Notes: generated by a model not told the origin, from the letters alone. 64,000 nt of DNA from Sphingobium algorifonticola (GCF_004005485.1 NZ_RZUL01000005.1:124001-188000); one strand, 5' to 3'. Positions 39,201 to 48,906 are shown, counted from the stretch's first letter. Translations and numbers: made by a program.

Positions 39201-40799
39201 TCAGGGCTGTCTGGGTGGTGGCAGGGGCCGCGTTTCGGTCACCCGGACCTGCGCACCCGGATCGACGATCGCGCGATCGGTGGAAACCTGCCCGCTGACG
39301 GCACGATCCAGGCCGAACAAGACGTCTGTAACAAGTGGCAGATCGCCCCTGCCATCGACCTGATCGTAATAAATGGCCGGATCATAACGATCGATATCCG
39401 GCACCAGCTCGGGCGCCTCAAGCAGACCCATGGCGGCGAGCACATTGGCGCGACCGATATATTCGTTCGCCAGAGCGGCGTTATAGCTGTTGCGCACGTT
39501 CAACAGATCGCGCGCGAGATCGAGGACGTCGAGCGTCGTCCGCGCCCCGGCCTTTTCCTGGATCACCGCGCCATCATAGGCCTTTTGCGCAGCGTCGATA
39601 GCCAGCTGAAAATTATCGAGGGCGGCGCGTGAGGCGGCCATCTGCTTCCAGTTCGATGCGATGGATGCATGGGCATCACGCACCGCCTGATCGATCAGGC
39701 GCCAGTCCGCGGCATTGGCCTGTTCTGCCTCCCGCTGCCGCGAAAGGCGCAGATTGGCATCGAGCAGCGGCATCGAGAGCACGATTTCGCCCCGAAGCTG
39801 GGTGGTGCGCAGGTTATTCGAATAAGGCGATACGGCGTCGTAGGTCGCCGTGCCGCGCGCATCGATGCGCGGGCCGAACTCGGCCTTCAAAGCCTGAACC
39901 GTAGCGCGCGAGATTTTCTCACGCGATTGCGCGGCGCGGATGACGGGGCTGCGCGTATCGCTGGTGTCATAAGCCTGTTCGAGCGAGGCGACGGGAATGA
40001 CGAGCGCGTCGGGCGATGCCAGATCGCCGGGCTGTGCGCCCACGAGTTGTACGAATTGCGCCTCCGTCGCGCCGAGCTGTCCTTCGGCCTGGATAAGCTG
40101 GGCGCGGCCAAGCTCGACACGAGTCTCGATCTGCTGAAGGTCGGACGAGGTGATTTCACGGACGCGGAACCGCTCGCGGCTGTCGCCGAGCTGGCGATCG
40201 AGCAGCGCCAGGTTCTGCCGGGCGATGGAGACGGCCTGCCGATCGCGAATCACGGAGATATAGGCCGTGATCGCGCCCAGCAGAGTCTGTGTTTCGTTGA
40301 GCCTCAGCGTGTCACGCGCGAAGGCGATCTGCGCCAGTGCGACCTTTTCGCCGCCGGACGCCCGGCCGAAGGTGAACAGCGGCTGGTTGAGAATGGCAGT
40401 CGCGACGGTTGACCAGCCCTGCGATCCGACGAAACCCGCCGGCGGCGTCTGGACGCGATCACGTTGATAGCCATGCGTCGCTTCTGCGCTGAGCGTCAGG
40501 CCGTAGGCCGCACGCGCCGCAGGATAGCGATTGTCGGTGGAGCGGACCGTCGCGCGCTGCGAAAGGATCGTCGGGTTACCCCAATAAGTGAGCCGTATCG
40601 CCTCGCGCAGGTCGCGGACTTCACGCTGCATATCGGGGCTGTCCGGTCCCGTGGCCAGTTCGCGAGGCGTTACCGGCGCGAATACCATCGGCGCGGCGCG
40701 GGGCGCGGGCACCCGATCATCCTGCGCAAGGGCGGGCCAGGCCACCCCCGCGAGCAACAGCGCGCCTGCCGTCCTGCACAACCCCGTTCGCGTCATCAT
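39201..40799 (-). CDS. TolC family outer-membrane channel of a type I secretion system
   Basis: Outer-membrane trimeric channel that completes the exporter encoded just upstream. The 532 residues begin with a signal peptide (GALLLAGVAWPALAQ) and contain long heptad-rich helices and paired outer-membrane-factor repeats (for example LNETQTLLGAITAYISVIRD and AYDGAVIQEKAGARTTLDVL). GGGGGAA lies five bases before the ATG at 40799; an upstream in-frame start is less likely. It lies 48 bases after the HlyD-type gene in a three-gene operon. Length is normal for the LapE/TolC group. Confidence 0.92.
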   Translation of the reverse strand: MMTRTGLCRTAGALLLAGVAWPALAQDDRVPAPRAAPMVFAPVTPRELATGPDSPDMQREVRDLREAIRLTYWGNPTILSQRATVRSTDNRYPAARAAYGLTLSAEATHGYQRDRVQTPPAGFVGSQGWSTVATAILNQPLFTFGRASGGEKVALAQIAFARDTLRLNETQTLLGAITAYISVIRDRQAVSIARQNLALLDRQLGDSRERFRVREITSSDLQQIETRVELGRAQLIQAEGQLGATEAQFVQLVGAQPGDLASPDALVIPVASLEQAYDTSDTRSPVIRAAQSREKISRATVQALKAEFGPRIDARGTATYDAVSPYSNNLRTTQLRGEIVLSMPLLDANLRLSRQREAEQANAADWRLIDQAVRDAHASIASNWKQMAASRAALDNFQLAIDAAQKAYDGAVIQEKAGARTTLDVLDLARDLLNVRNSYNAALANEYIGRANVLAAMGLLEAPELVPDIDRYDPAIYYDQVDGRGDLPLVTDVLFGLDRAVSGQVSTDRAIVDPGAQVRVTETRPLPPPRQP

Positions 40800-40847
40800 T
40801 CCGTTCCCCCACATTGTCATCCGGTCCGCCGCCCCGCGAACCCGCAA

Positions 40848-42194
40848 TCAATTGTCCCTGAATGCCCGCTGCAACTGGTCCCGCAACGGTTTGGTCAGGT
40901 AGGACAGCATCGATCGGCTGCCTGTTTCGATATAGACTTCCGCAGGCATGCCGGGGCGCAGCGCCAGTTTTTTGGCGCTGCTATCGGTTTCGCCAGCGAT
41001 TTCAATACGGACCATGAAGAAACTGTTCCCCGATTCGGGTTCGGTCGTCCGCTCCGCGGCAACGTTGAGCACCTTTCCGTCGAACTCCGGCGTGGTCGTC
41101 ATGTTGAACGCCGTGAACCGGATCCGCGCCTGCTGGCCCGCGCGCACCTGATCGACGTCGGTGGGGCTGATCGCCGCTTCCACGATCAGTCGATCATTGT
41201 CGGGCACGATTTCCATGATGGTTTCGGCGGGTTTCACGACATCGCCTATGGTGCTGAACGCCAGCTTGTCGACAGTGCCGGAATAAGGCGCGCGCATCAG
41301 GCTGCGGTCCTGAAGATCGCCTGCCGAAACGCTGCGGACCTGCTGCTGGTTCAACACGGTGTTGACTTGCGCCAGTTGCGTGCCTGCTTCCGACCGGCGG
41401 GCTTCCGAAAGCTGGATGATCTGCTCCTGCGCCTCGCTGATGCGGGCCTGCGTCTGCGCGATGGTGGCGCGCAGGGCCGCGACATTGCCTTCCATATCGA
41501 CTGATGTCCGCTCGAGCTGGTTCAGGCGGTTGATCGTGACGAGATCCTTTTCCCACAACTCCCGCACACCCTGCCGCTCGGGCTGGATCAGCGCCTGTTG
41601 CTTGTCGAGGGCCGCGATCTGCGCATTATATCCGTCGATCTGGCGCATATACTGGACCATCCGGGCGCGAAGCTGCGCGATGATGCCCGCGCTTTCGCTA
41701 CGGCGAATGGTGAAGAGCTTCATTTCGTCGGCCATCGCTTTCTGCGCGCCAGCATCCTTCCGGGATGTCAGTTCGGGCGGAAAGCGCAGGACGGGACTGC
41801 CCAGCCGTTCGGCCTCCAGCCGTGCCCGCTGCGCCAGCAACTGATCGACGGTCAGGGTGGAAAGCTGCGCATCGGCACCCGAGACGGTGTCGTCAAAGCG
41901 GATCAGCGGATCACCCTTGTTCACCTTGTCGCCGTTTTCGACGTAGATTTGCGTAATGATGCCACCGGCCGGATGCGCGATGCGCTTCACACGGCTTTCC
42001 ACACTCACCTTGCCGCCGCCGAGCACGGCGCCGCCGATGGGCACGAGGACGGCCGCTGCGCCGAGGCCGAAAATGAGCACCACGACCGCGATCAGGGCGA
42101 AGCGCATGTTACGACGCAGGCTGACGTCCGGATCGTCCGCGTAAGGGACGATATCCTGCCCGCTATCGATCTGAATGAGGGACGTCGACATCAT
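40848..42194 (-). CDS. HlyD family periplasmic adaptor of type I secretion
   Basis: Membrane fusion protein linking the ABC exporter to the TolC-type channel. The 448 residues have a cytoplasmic start, one transmembrane helix at about 30-52, a lipoyl/barrel half-motif (VESRVKRIAHPAGGIITQIYV and a matching C-terminal half), a long coiled-coil hairpin (about 110-300), and the HlyD C-terminal beta domain. PrtE/AprE-type length. Its ATG overlaps the exporter's stop (ATGA), so translation is coupled. It forms one operon with the exporter and TolC-type genes. Confidence 0.93.
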   Translation of the reverse strand: MMSTSLIQIDSGQDIVPYADDPDVSLRRNMRFALIAVVVLIFGLGAAAVLVPIGGAVLGGGKVSVESRVKRIAHPAGGIITQIYVENGDKVNKGDPLIRFDDTVSGADAQLSTLTVDQLLAQRARLEAERLGSPVLRFPPELTSRKDAGAQKAMADEMKLFTIRRSESAGIIAQLRARMVQYMRQIDGYNAQIAALDKQQALIQPERQGVRELWEKDLVTINRLNQLERTSVDMEGNVAALRATIAQTQARISEAQEQIIQLSEARRSEAGTQLAQVNTVLNQQQVRSVSAGDLQDRSLMRAPYSGTVDKLAFSTIGDVVKPAETIMEIVPDNDRLIVEAAISPTDVDQVRAGQQARIRFTAFNMTTTPEFDGKVLNVAAERTTEPESGNSFFMVRIEIAGETDSSAKKLALRPGMPAEVYIETGSRSMLSYLTKPLRDQLQRAFRDN

Positions 42195-44011
42195 TGCGTT
42201 TCCTGTTCGCTCGTGGCGGGCTGTTCGCTTGCTGCCGCCGGTTCGTCTGTGGCCGCACCCTTATCGGTTGCCGCCTTGTCGATTTTCGGCGGTGCTTTGG
42301 TCTTGGTCGCCTTGTTGGGCAGGCTGACGGTCTTGTTGAGCACTTCGTCGCGCGGTCCGAACACTTCCATCACACCGTTGCGCAGGAACAGAATGTAATC
42401 CACCAGCGCGATGGCGGCCGGACGATGCGCGATCACGATGACGATGCCCTTGCGTGCCTTCACCGCCGCCACAGCCGATTGCAACGCCGCTTCGCCTTCC
42501 GAATCGAGATTGGAATTGGGTTCATCGAGCATCACGAGAAAGGGATCGCGATACAGGGCGCGGGCGAGACCGATTCGTTGTCGCTGCCCGGCTGAAAGCT
42601 CCGCCCCGTCAGCCCCGACCGGCGTGTCATAGCCTCTGGGCAGGCGCACGATCATGTCGTGAACATCCGCGGCCTTTGCGGCGTCTATGATGGCCTGCGA
42701 CGGCGCATTTTCCTCAAACCGTGCAATGTTTTCCGCAATGGTGCCGTCCAGGAGTTCAACAGTCTGCGGCAGATAGCCGATGAACTGGCCGAATTGCGTA
42801 GAGTCCCATTGATCGATGGTCGCGCCGTCGAGCCGCACTGTGCCGCGCGCAGCGGGCCATACGCCGATCAGCGCCCGGCCCAGCGATGTCTTGCCAGCCG
42901 CGCTCGGCCCGATGATCCCCAGCGCATCACCCGCATTAAGCGTGAAGCTTACGCCCTGGACCGCGACCGACTGCGATCCCGGCGGGACGACGGCAAGCTG
43001 CTGGACGGCAAGGCTGCTGTCGGGCGGGGCCAGGACGACGGCGCTTTCTGGCGGGGGGGGCAGGCGACGCAGCAGCTCGTTCAGGCGCTTCCAGCCTTGC
43101 CGTGCGGCCGTGAAGCCGCGCCAGTTGGCAATCGACTGATCGACCGGGGCGAGAGCGCGCCCGGCGAGGATCGACGAAGCAAAAATGACGCCGCCGCTCG
43201 CCTTCCCGTCGATGACCAGCAAGGCACCCACGGTCAGCACGGCCGATTGCAGGAACAGACGAAATACCTTGCTGGCACCGCCATAGACAGCAACGGTGCG
43301 GGCCAGCGCATTGTTGGCATCGATATAGCTCAGATTGCTCGATTCCCAGCGCCGCGTCAGGCGTTCCCGCATCCCCAGTGCCTGCAAAATCTCTATATGG
43401 CGCAGATTGTTTTCCGCCATGCCGTTGCGCACCGATCCGATCTGCGTCAGCGCCAGCGTCGGCTTGCGTGAGGCCCGGTCCGTCGCGAAGGTGAGGGCGA
43501 GGAGCACCAGCGTACCGACCAGCGCGGTGACGCCCAGCCAGACATGCAGCATGAACAGGATGGCGAGGAAAAAGAACACCCAGGGCAGATCGATCAGCGT
43601 CTGCGGACCGGCACCGCCCAGGAAGTTGCGAATCTGGTCAAGGTCGCGCATGGCGATCAATCCGTCACCAGGCATGCGCGCGCCCTTGAGCCGGGCATCC
43701 GCGATGGCGCGCTGCACACGAGTAGACAGGGAACGGTCCAGCCCTGTCGCCACTTCGGCGAGCATGCGACCGCGCACCCATTCGAACATCGCCTGGAACA
43801 GGTAAACGATGATGATCATGATGAGCAGACCGAACAATGTCGGAATGCTGTGACTGGGCAGGACCGAGTCATAGACCATCATCATGTAGATCGAGCCGCC
43901 CAGCAACAGAATGTTGAGGACGGCGCTGACGATTGCGACGACAATGAATGTCGATTTATATCTGGCCAGCGCCTGCGCCAGCTCAGATTTTTCCCCCGGC
44001 ATCTCAGCCAT
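42191..44011 (-). CDS. Type I secretion ABC transporter, permease and ATPase
   Basis: Inner-membrane exporter of the PrtD/AprD type, 606 residues, with no C39 peptidase-like N-domain, as expected for RTX cargo without a cleaved leader. Six transmembrane helices (about 20-340) precede the ATPase: Walker A GPSAAGKT at 368-375, signature LSAGQ at 472-476 and Walker B LVMLDEP near 495, then a low-complexity acidic/basic tail at 566-606. I chose the ATG at 44011; an upstream in-frame TTG lacks spacing to the GGGAGAA. It heads the operon with the adaptor and channel. Confidence 0.94.
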   Translation of the reverse strand: MAEMPGEKSELAQALARYKSTFIVVAIVSAVLNILLLGGSIYMMMVYDSVLPSHSIPTLFGLLIMIIIVYLFQAMFEWVRGRMLAEVATGLDRSLSTRVQRAIADARLKGARMPGDGLIAMRDLDQIRNFLGGAGPQTLIDLPWVFFFLAILFMLHVWLGVTALVGTLVLLALTFATDRASRKPTLALTQIGSVRNGMAENNLRHIEILQALGMRERLTRRWESSNLSYIDANNALARTVAVYGGASKVFRLFLQSAVLTVGALLVIDGKASGGVIFASSILAGRALAPVDQSIANWRGFTAARQGWKRLNELLRRLPPPPESAVVLAPPDSSLAVQQLAVVPPGSQSVAVQGVSFTLNAGDALGIIGPSAAGKTSLGRALIGVWPAARGTVRLDGATIDQWDSTQFGQFIGYLPQTVELLDGTIAENIARFEENAPSQAIIDAAKAADVHDMIVRLPRGYDTPVGADGAELSAGQRQRIGLARALYRDPFLVMLDEPNSNLDSEGEAALQSAVAAVKARKGIVIVIAHRPAAIALVDYILFLRNGVMEVFGPRDEVLNKTVSLPNKATKTKAPPKIDKAATDKGAATDEPAAASEQPATSEQETQ

Positions 44012-44317
44012 AAACGTCAACTTCTCCCGTCCGTCGCAGCTTTACTCCATAAGGTCGCACAACTGCACCCTTATTTGGACATTTCGACGGCTGGCTGGCA
44101 ATTCGCGCTGCAATAGCGTGATTTAACCATATTTCCACCGGCGCTTCTACAGCGATTATGCGACCATCGGTTTAAGCTTGATGAAGCCGGGCGTGCGAAT
44201 GCGGCAGGATGAGCGTCAGCCTGCCGTCACGCCAAGGCAGAGGCATCCGGGGCAGGCAGGGCGTGGCCATGGTGTGCCAATAGCAAAGCCCCGTCCGCAC
44301 CGGATTGCGCCTTTCCG
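44012..44317. other. 306-base region between the secretion operon and the RTX gene
   Basis: It should hold the minus-strand promoter of the secretion operon and the 3' end of the upstream RTX transcript. I see no convincing -35/-10 pair or T-tailed hairpin, only short AT-rich stretches around 44120-44140. Confidence 0.5.
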
Positions 44318-45322
44318 TCAGATCACCACGAAATCGTCGATATCGAGCGTCGTCGCACCAAAATTGCCGACAAGCACGGCCTTGCCGCTGCCCGACCCGT
44401 CGGCATCCCACCACAGGCTGTGATAACGGTCGAATATGAATTGGCCGTGGCTGGACGTGGTCGACAAAGTGTTGGTGCCGTCGGGTGCGACTGCGCCGGT
44501 GCTGGTGAACACGATATAGTCGGCATCGAGCGCACCGGCGCTGAGGCCAAAGATGCTGCCCTTGAGCGCGGCCGTGTCCACGCCGCTCACAAAGTCATGG
44601 ACCTTCGTGATGTCGGTGCCGTTCGCATAATTGAAAACGAAGGTGTCGGCACCAAGGTCGCCATAGACCTGATCGAAGCCGCCGCCGCCGGTGATGATGT
44701 TGTCCAGCGCATTGCCCCGGATGAGATTGTCCGCCGCGTTTCCCGTGCCGCGAATCGCGGTGCCGAACATGGCCAGACGCTCGACATTCTCGGGCAGGAT
44801 GTAGTCGACCGAGGCGAGAACGATATCGGCAGTGCCTTCGTTCGCCAGTTCAATCACCTTGTCGCCGACATTGTCGACCGAATAATAGTCGTTGCCATCG
44901 CGGCCGATCATCTTGTCCTTGCCCGCGCCGCCGTTGATGCGGTTGTCGCCTGATGTGCCGTAGAGCGTATCGTTATACTTCGACCCGATGATGTTTTCGA
45001 AACCGGACAGCTTGTCGAGCAGACCGCCACCGGTGAACTGCCATCCGGTCTTCGCCAGATCGACGGTCACCGCGCAATGGACATTGTCATAGGCGACGGT
45101 ATCGACGCCTGCGCCGCCGATCAGCACATCGAGAAGACCGCCGCCCCGGATGGTGTCATTCCCGCCCAGGCCATCGACCTTGGAGAAGAAGAAGGACTTG
45201 GCTTCCAAGGTATTGGCAGACTCGGTGCCAGTGACCGTGCCGAACAGGTCATCGAAAAGGGACGAAAGGGACGTGCCGGTCAGCGCACTGGTTTTTGTGG
45301 AACTGGAAGATAGGTATGTCAT
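44318..45322 (-). CDS. RTX-type calcium-binding protein, probable type I secretion cargo (1)
   Basis: Exported RTX protein of 334 residues without a signal peptide. It holds degenerate GGxGxDxxx repeats (SKVDGLGGNDTIRGGGLLDV, GGAGKDKMIGRDGNDYY), then the RTX-flanking module YYSVDNVGDKVIELANEGTADIV...GTGNAADNLIRGN that also occurs in the neighbouring RTX protein, more repeats, and a C-terminal module FIFDRYHSLWWDADGSGSGK ending IDDFVVI. That hydrophobic end with an upstream acidic residue is the type I secretion signal pattern. AGGGAG lies nine bases before the ATG at 45322. It sits just upstream of the exporter operon. Confidence 0.88.
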   Translation of the reverse strand: MTYLSSSSTKTSALTGTSLSSLFDDLFGTVTGTESANTLEAKSFFFSKVDGLGGNDTIRGGGLLDVLIGGAGVDTVAYDNVHCAVTVDLAKTGWQFTGGGLLDKLSGFENIIGSKYNDTLYGTSGDNRINGGAGKDKMIGRDGNDYYSVDNVGDKVIELANEGTADIVLASVDYILPENVERLAMFGTAIRGTGNAADNLIRGNALDNIITGGGGFDQVYGDLGADTFVFNYANGTDITKVHDFVSGVDTAALKGSIFGLSAGALDADYIVFTSTGAVAPDGTNTLSTTSSHGQFIFDRYHSLWWDADGSGSGKAVLVGNFGATTLDIDDFVVI

Positions 45323-45524
45323 CGCAAATGCTCCCTGTTTGTCATTTGCGAGAAAGCCACAGTCTCTTGTATTTGCAACGAAATCCTAAGTAGTTTTACA
45401 CATGATTATGTTTCGAAATGGGATTCGACAAGCATTGTCAACATGCATAATGAGAGTTGTAGCAGAATAGAACAGGTGAACGATCGGGAGTTTATAACCC
45501 CAATACATCGATCACATTAAAAAA

Positions 45525-45550
45525 GGGGAAGTGGCCGCGACCACTTCCCC
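45525..45550 (-). terminator. Rho-independent terminator of the second RTX gene
   Basis: A perfect 10-base GC-rich stem (45525-45534 with 45541-45550) around a six-base loop, followed on the minus strand by TTTTTTAA. It begins 28 bases after the stop of the RTX gene at 45579. A short T run also flanks the other side. Confidence 0.9.
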
Positions 45551-45578
45551 CTCTTTTTCGTTCTTCCGAAGAAGAAGA

Positions 45579-46619
45579 TCAGATAACGACGATGTCCGAA
45601 GCGACGATCGTGGTGGTTGCCATCGTGGCAATCCAGATCGCATCCGCACCGCCCGCACCGTCCGCGTCGTAATACAGATTGTCGAGTGCATCGTCGAAGA
45701 TGAACTGTGCGCCTGCGCCGACGGCAGCGGTGCCGTAGGTCAGCGTTGCACTGGCGTCATAGTCGGCAGCCGAGAACTGAAGCGTGTCAACGCCCGACTG
45801 GAACTGACGGATGCGATCAACACCGTTCAGGGCAGCCGCTTCGAAGATGATGGTGTCTGCACCGGAACCGGCAGTGATGGTGTCATCACCGCCACGGCCA
45901 CGGATGGTGTCGTCACCGCCAAGGCCGATGATCGCGTTGGCGTTGTTGTCACCCAGCAGCGTATCGGCGGATTCCGTGCCTTCGATGTTTTCGAAGTTAC
46001 GGATGGTGTCCAGGCCGAAGCCAGTGTTCTGCGCCTTGGTGATCAGCAGATCGACGGTCGCACCGCCGGCTGCCGTCGTCTTGAACGAAATGGTGTCTAC
46101 GCCGGCACCGCCGTCGAGAAGGTCGTTACCTTCACCGCCGTTGATGACGTCATCGCCACCCTGCCCGTAAACGGTGTCATTGCCACCGCGACCATGCAGC
46201 TGGTTGTTGCCGCTGTTGCCGCGCAGAGTGTTGGCAGCATCGTTGCCGCTGCCGTTGATGTTGCCAGCGCCTTCCAGCAGGTCGAGGATCTCGGCATTGG
46301 TGTCGAGCGCATAATTTGCCAGCGAGGAGACAACACGGTCGATGCCGCCGTTCGAAAACTCGATGACTTCGTCACCGATGTTATCGACATAGTAAGTGTC
46401 GTTACCGTCGCCACCAACCATGTAGTCGGCGCCTTCGCCGCCCGACAGCTGGTCGTTGCCTTCACCGCCGTACAGGGTGTCGTTACCGGCACCGCCGTAG
46501 AGGACGTCATTGCCTGCGCCTGCGTCGATGATGTCATCACCGCCACGGCCATAGATCATGTCATTGCCGGCGGTGCCGTCAATGTCGTTCGCGTCTTCAG
46601 TGCCAAAAATCTGAGCCAT
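45579..46619 (-). CDS. RTX-type calcium-binding protein, probable type I secretion cargo (2)
   Basis: Highly repetitive acidic RTX protein of 346 residues, no signal peptide. Three tandem blocks of GGxGxDxxx nonapeptides (about 24-78, 120-178 and 232-260) are separated by the module YYVDNIGDEVIEFSNGGIDRV and its follow-on GSGNDAANTLRGN. It ends with FIFDDALDNLYYDADGAGGAD and then DIVVI, a type I secretion signal matching RTX protein 1. Calcium would fold the repeats outside the cell; adhesin or matrix roles are possible, but no enzymatic domain is visible. It is read from its own promoter and ended by its own terminator. Confidence 0.9.
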   Translation of the reverse strand: MAQIFGTEDANDIDGTAGNDMIYGRGGDDIIDAGAGNDVLYGGAGNDTLYGGEGNDQLSGGEGADYMVGGDGNDTYYVDNIGDEVIEFSNGGIDRVVSSLANYALDTNAEILDLLEGAGNINGSGNDAANTLRGNSGNNQLHGRGGNDTVYGQGGDDVINGGEGNDLLDGGAGVDTISFKTTAAGGATVDLLITKAQNTGFGLDTIRNFENIEGTESADTLLGDNNANAIIGLGGDDTIRGRGGDDTITAGSGADTIIFEAAALNGVDRIRQFQSGVDTLQFSAADYDASATLTYGTAAVGAGAQFIFDDALDNLYYDADGAGGADAIWIATMATTTIVASDIVVI

Positions 46620-46983
46620 AGTCCGAAACCTCGATAAAGGGGGGTGTGGGAAAGAAGCGATGTGAAACGTTTAGTTGCTTTTTGTTTTTGTGACAGCGCG
46701 ACCGTTTTTCGGGCTTAGCTGAGCTTGCGTCCCATTACGCTTAATATTCCCTTAATGCATATATCTGTCAACCGTAAAGGGCTGTTAACCAGCCCAGGTT
46801 CGTGCTTTGTCCCATAATGACGCGATTGTGCTGCGATTGCTAACACATGCGATCGATTGCCCGCTTTGTCGCCGGACAGGATGATCGACAGCAACGGCTG
46901 TCTCGTCGCCGCGTGCGCCATGTTCGGTCAGCGGTGCGAGCTCGACAGGGGCAGTCTGCGCCGTATCGGGCGGTCGGTTTCAC
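46620..46983. other. 364-base region upstream of the second RTX gene
   Basis: It holds the promoter at 46743-46771 and a long leader (about 125 bases) for the RTX gene. A possible minus-strand frame at 46715-46921 crosses the promoter and is probably chance. No RNA gene was recognised. Confidence 0.6.
46743..46771 (-). promoter_or_regulatory. Sigma-70-type promoter for the second RTX gene
   Basis: On the minus strand a perfect -35 TTGACA (46766-46771), 17 bases, and -10 AATATT (46743-46748). The start codon is about 125 bases further on, which implies a long untranslated leader. Confidence 0.7.
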
Positions 46984-47805
46984 TCAGGCGGCAGGCGCTT
47001 CGTTTTCCGATGGCTGGCTTTTGCGGACCAGCAATCTGGCCGGACGGCGCGCCTGGGCCGTCTTGAACAAGGAGAAGGTCTTGTCGACATAGTTGGAGAC
47101 GGCCGACAGCCCCTGCATATGCTCGATCACCTCCGGCGTGCGTTCCGCTTCGAACAGGCGGAAGGGGCGGGCCGGGTCCATGGTTTCGAACAACAGCGAG
47201 AACCAGGGTTCGCCGCGTTTCAGAACCAACGGCCGGGTGACGTCATGCCATTCGAACGCCCACATCATCGGTCGGGGCCAGATATGGATGGGCAGGCGTC
47301 CGCCGATCATCACACCGGGCCACGGATCGGCCCGATAGCGACCGATCGGTTCAATCTGCGTCATCCACACCGGTTCATCGGACAGGAAGACATAAGGCGT
47401 CATCAACTGAATGACCGGCCGGTTGGGATGGCGCCATTCGCGCGGCGCGACGATCGCCAGCATCTGGTTGAGATGCTTCCCCCGGATCGCCGACATGTCG
47501 CCATCCAGATTGCTGAGCGCGGGCTGGCCCTTTTCGTCCTTGCGAAAGGCAAGGCGGACATCGATCGGACAGGGTACTTCGAATGTCCGCGCTTCATGAT
47601 CGCGCACCGAAGGACAGAGGGTCACCGACTTGGCATGAGTGGGCGACGGGTCGGACGGCTTTTTGCGGCGCGGCTCCTCCCAGATGAACCGTGCCTTGTC
47701 GGTATCGAGCAGCCAGCCGATGTCGATCGTACGCCCCTTCGCCGAAGACGCTGCGGCTGCGCTCCGCTCTCTGCCCAACAATGCGCGCACGCTATCCCAA
47801 GCCAA
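46984..47805 (-). CDS. DUF6065-like hypothetical protein
   Basis: A 273-residue cytoplasmic protein of unknown function; the wording PIDVRLAFRKDEKG and IGRYRADPWPGVMIGG with MMWAFEWHDVTRPL resembles what I recall of DUF6065, but that is tentative. It is rich in Trp and Arg with no membrane segment. I chose the TTG at 47805 because a GGGGGATC ribosome-binding site lies just before it; an ATG 27 codons upstream at 47886 is also in frame but would reach into the promoter region of the divergent endonuclease-like gene. Single gene. Confidence 0.6.
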   Translation of the reverse strand: MAWDSVRALLGRERSAAAASSAKGRTIDIGWLLDTDKARFIWEEPRRKKPSDPSPTHAKSVTLCPSVRDHEARTFEVPCPIDVRLAFRKDEKGQPALSNLDGDMSAIRGKHLNQMLAIVAPREWRHPNRPVIQLMTPYVFLSDEPVWMTQIEPIGRYRADPWPGVMIGGRLPIHIWPRPMMWAFEWHDVTRPLVLKRGEPWFSLLFETMDPARPFRLFEAERTPEVIEHMQGLSAVSNYVDKTFSLFKTAQARRPARLLVRKSQPSENEAPAA

Positions 47806-47919
47806 AGTTGATCCCCCGGTAAAAGCCGTTATCTGGACCCAAGCGCGGGCCGTTGACAAGGCTCCATCACGAGCGGACCTCATCATGACATCGATCGACA
47901 CTGGCGAAGCTGACAGGTG

Positions 47920-48906
47920 ATGCGGCGTTTCGCGGTTATATTCCTGTCGGGATTGCTCGCCACGCTCGCGCTGCTGTCGCTTTACGGGCGCACCGACAGT
48001 AGAACAGCCGTCGCGGTGATCGCGAGCGGACTGGCGATACCGTCGGCAGTATTGGCGCTGGCGATCGCCCTGGCGCTGGCGTTGGTGTTGCGCGGCAAGC
48101 GACAGCCTTTGATACGGATCGCGCTTTTGTCCGCGATCGTGCTGCTTGTGGCATGGTCGCCACTGGCCGATTCGTTCGGCGCGGGGCAGATACCGGGAGA
48201 CGGGCGCCGGGCCGACCATCGCAATGCGACAGTCATTGTCAGCGCAAACATGTTTCGCGCGAACCGGACACCGCGCGCGGCGGTGCAGGCGGTGCTGGAC
48301 CAGAATGCGGATATCGTCATGATGCAGGAGGCCAATGGCCCGACGCGCCCCTTCCTGAACATGATGGCGCGGCATTATAAGTATCGAACGCCGTGCCTCC
48401 GCTATTGCAGCCTCATCATCTGGAGCCGCCGCCCCCTCAGCTTGCTGCCGGACAGTTTTTCGCTTCATTTGCCATGGCAGTTCCGGCGGATGATGCTGGT
48501 TGCGCGAACGCAGGACCGGACAGGCCAGACGGTCGTGGTGGCGACCGTCCATTATCCTCAGCCGGTGCCGGTGGCGAAGCAGGCGGCCGTGCGGACGGCC
48601 CTGGCCGAGGCGCTGGCGCGGACGGACGGTGCCCGGCTGATACTGGCAGGCGACATGAACATGGCGGGCTGGTCACCGACAATGGCACAGCAGGATCATC
48701 TGTTTCATCCGCTGGTGCGAGCAACGCATGGCCTGATGACTTATCCTGCGCTGATCGCGATGAAGGACTTGCCGTGGCCGCTGCCGTTCGTGTCGATCGA
48801 TCACCTTTATTCCGGCGCCGGCTTTTCAGCCGTCTGGGCGGACAGCTTCGCCATTCCCGGATCGGACCATCGCGGCATTCGCGTGCTGTTACAGGCCCGA
48901 CCCTGA
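47920..48906 (+). CDS. Endonuclease/exonuclease/phosphatase family membrane protein
   Basis: A 328-residue protein with three predicted transmembrane segments in the first 95 residues, followed by an endonuclease/exonuclease/phosphatase (EEP) domain: VIVSANMFRANR, DIVMMQEANGPT with the metal-binding Glu, VVVATVHYPQ, LILAGDMNMAGW and SIDHLYSG ending SDHRGIRV with the catalytic His. The domain therefore faces one side of the membrane, perhaps the periplasm. AGGTG just before the ATG at 47920 supports the start. Its 3' end overlaps the opposing acyltransferase gene by 18 bases. It may cleave a phospholipid headgroup or nucleic acid. Confidence 0.88.
   Translation: MRRFAVIFLSGLLATLALLSLYGRTDSRTAVAVIASGLAIPSAVLALAIALALALVLRGKRQPLIRIALLSAIVLLVAWSPLADSFGAGQIPGDGRRADHRNATVIVSANMFRANRTPRAAVQAVLDQNADIVMMQEANGPTRPFLNMMARHYKYRTPCLRYCSLIIWSRRPLSLLPDSFSLHLPWQFRRMMLVARTQDRTGQTVVVATVHYPQPVPVAKQAAVRTALAEALARTDGARLILAGDMNMAGWSPTMAQQDHLFHPLVRATHGLMTYPALIAMKDLPWPLPFVSIDHLYSGAGFSAVWADSFAIPGSDHRGIRVLLQARP

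Noticed and set aside
45427..45439. GACAA-GCA-TTGTC inverted repeat upstream of the first RTX gene
   Set aside because: Only five bases per arm; such repeats are expected by chance and no well-spaced promoter could be placed next to it.
46715..46921. Possible 68-residue minus-strand protein before the second RTX gene
   Set aside because: It overlaps the promoter at 46743-46771, lacks a ribosome-binding site and matches nothing I know.
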